Source: Pseudomonadota bacterium (GTDB lineage: Bacteria; Pseudomonadota; Alphaproteobacteria; Rhizobiales; Xanthobacteraceae). Taken from it: 6,040 bases of DNA. The stretch is taken from contig JAEVZN010000390.1 in NCBI GenBank assembly GCA_023392205.1, positions 1 through 6,040 of the forward strand. Direction: 5' to 3'. The translations under genes were made by a program, and so were the position numbers. The notes under the pieces were generated by a model. It was given only the letters and a program-made list of their open reading frames with translations, ran no database searches and was not told where the DNA came from. Shown in pieces: positions 5,822 through 6,040 of this stretch (within the stretch, counting starts at the first letter, position 1; the number at the start of each line of letters is the position of its first letter).

Positions 5822-6040
5822 TGACGCATTGCGAGGGGACGGCGAGCGCCATGCCGATCCACAATGTCGCGGCGATGGCGGTCACAGTGAGTGCCGTACC
5901 GGCACGATTGAGAAACAGCACGGTCACCGGACGCTTTTCGCTGTCCTGCAAAGCCTGCATCTGGCGGATCAGCAAGAAGGCCAGTGCGGTGAGATGCACA
6001 ATGAAAATCCCCAGCATCACCATGCGTGACAGGCTCAACG
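5817..6040 (-). CDS. Small two-helix membrane protein of unknown function (5' end at or beyond the window edge)
   Basis: I do not recognise this gene. At least 73 residues can be read on the minus strand. There are two hydrophobic segments: about residues 6-25 (MVMLGIFIVHLTALAFLLI) and about 47-68 (GTALTVTAIAATLWIG...). They are joined by a polar linker (RQMQALQDSEKRP), and the protein ends in VPSQCVS. This two-helix pattern and a stop only 7 bases from the thiolase stop argue for a real gene rather than a shadow reading. Possible starts are TTG at 6038, or ATG at 6023 or 6017. None has a clear ribosome binding site, so the true start may lie outside the window. It converges on the thiolase and is not part of that operon. 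Confidence 0.6.
   Translation of the reverse strand, partial: LSLSRMVMLGIFIVHLTALAFLLIRQMQALQDSEKRPVTVLFLNRAGTALTVTAIAATLWIGMALAVPSQCVS

Overview
The window is GC-rich (clearly above 60% by eye) with strong G/C bias at third codon positions. It carries a compact run of plus-strand genes with short overlaps. Codon use and protein sequences look like an alphaproteobacterium of the Hyphomicrobiales, for example a Bradyrhizobiaceae-like genome. That placement is an impression from sequence style, not a computed assignment. I see no rRNA, tRNA, CRISPR array, insertion sequence, integrase or phage gene.

Layout: (1) bases 1-38 are the last codons of an upstream gene. (2) Bases 39-155 are an intergenic gap with a strong GC hairpin (69-93) and a ribosome binding site. 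(3) 156-1208 encodes a 350-residue single-barrel protein of the UROD/MetE-like superfamily with a recognisable H-x-C ... C metal site. (4) 1180-3550 encodes a complete NitT/TauT-type ABC importer core: ATPase, permease 1 and permease 2. All three are joined by overlapping start/stop junctions, and the ATPase also overlaps the MetE-like gene. (5) 3632-4561 encodes an alpha/beta hydrolase with an atypical nucleophile elbow. (6) 4598-5809 encodes a thiolase with all four expected catalytic-site residues. (7) 5817 to the right edge, minus strand, is a small two-helix membrane protein that converges on the thiolase. The two stop codons sit on opposite arms of one 7-bp hairpin.

The six plus-strand genes look like one transcription unit: import of a small organic molecule, then processing by a hydrolase and a CoA-dependent C-C bond-cleaving (or forming) thiolase. 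The MetE-like protein could act as a thiol alkyl- or methyl-transferase on the same compound. The periplasmic binding protein such a transporter needs is not in the window and may be the gene ending at base 38. The substrate cannot be read from the sequence. The most unusual points are the combination itself, the MetE-like metal site in which the conserved glutamate ligand appears replaced by histidine at the same spacing to the last cysteine, the hydrolase elbow F-H-S-L-S in place of G-x-S-x-G, and two different permease genes where this family often has one.
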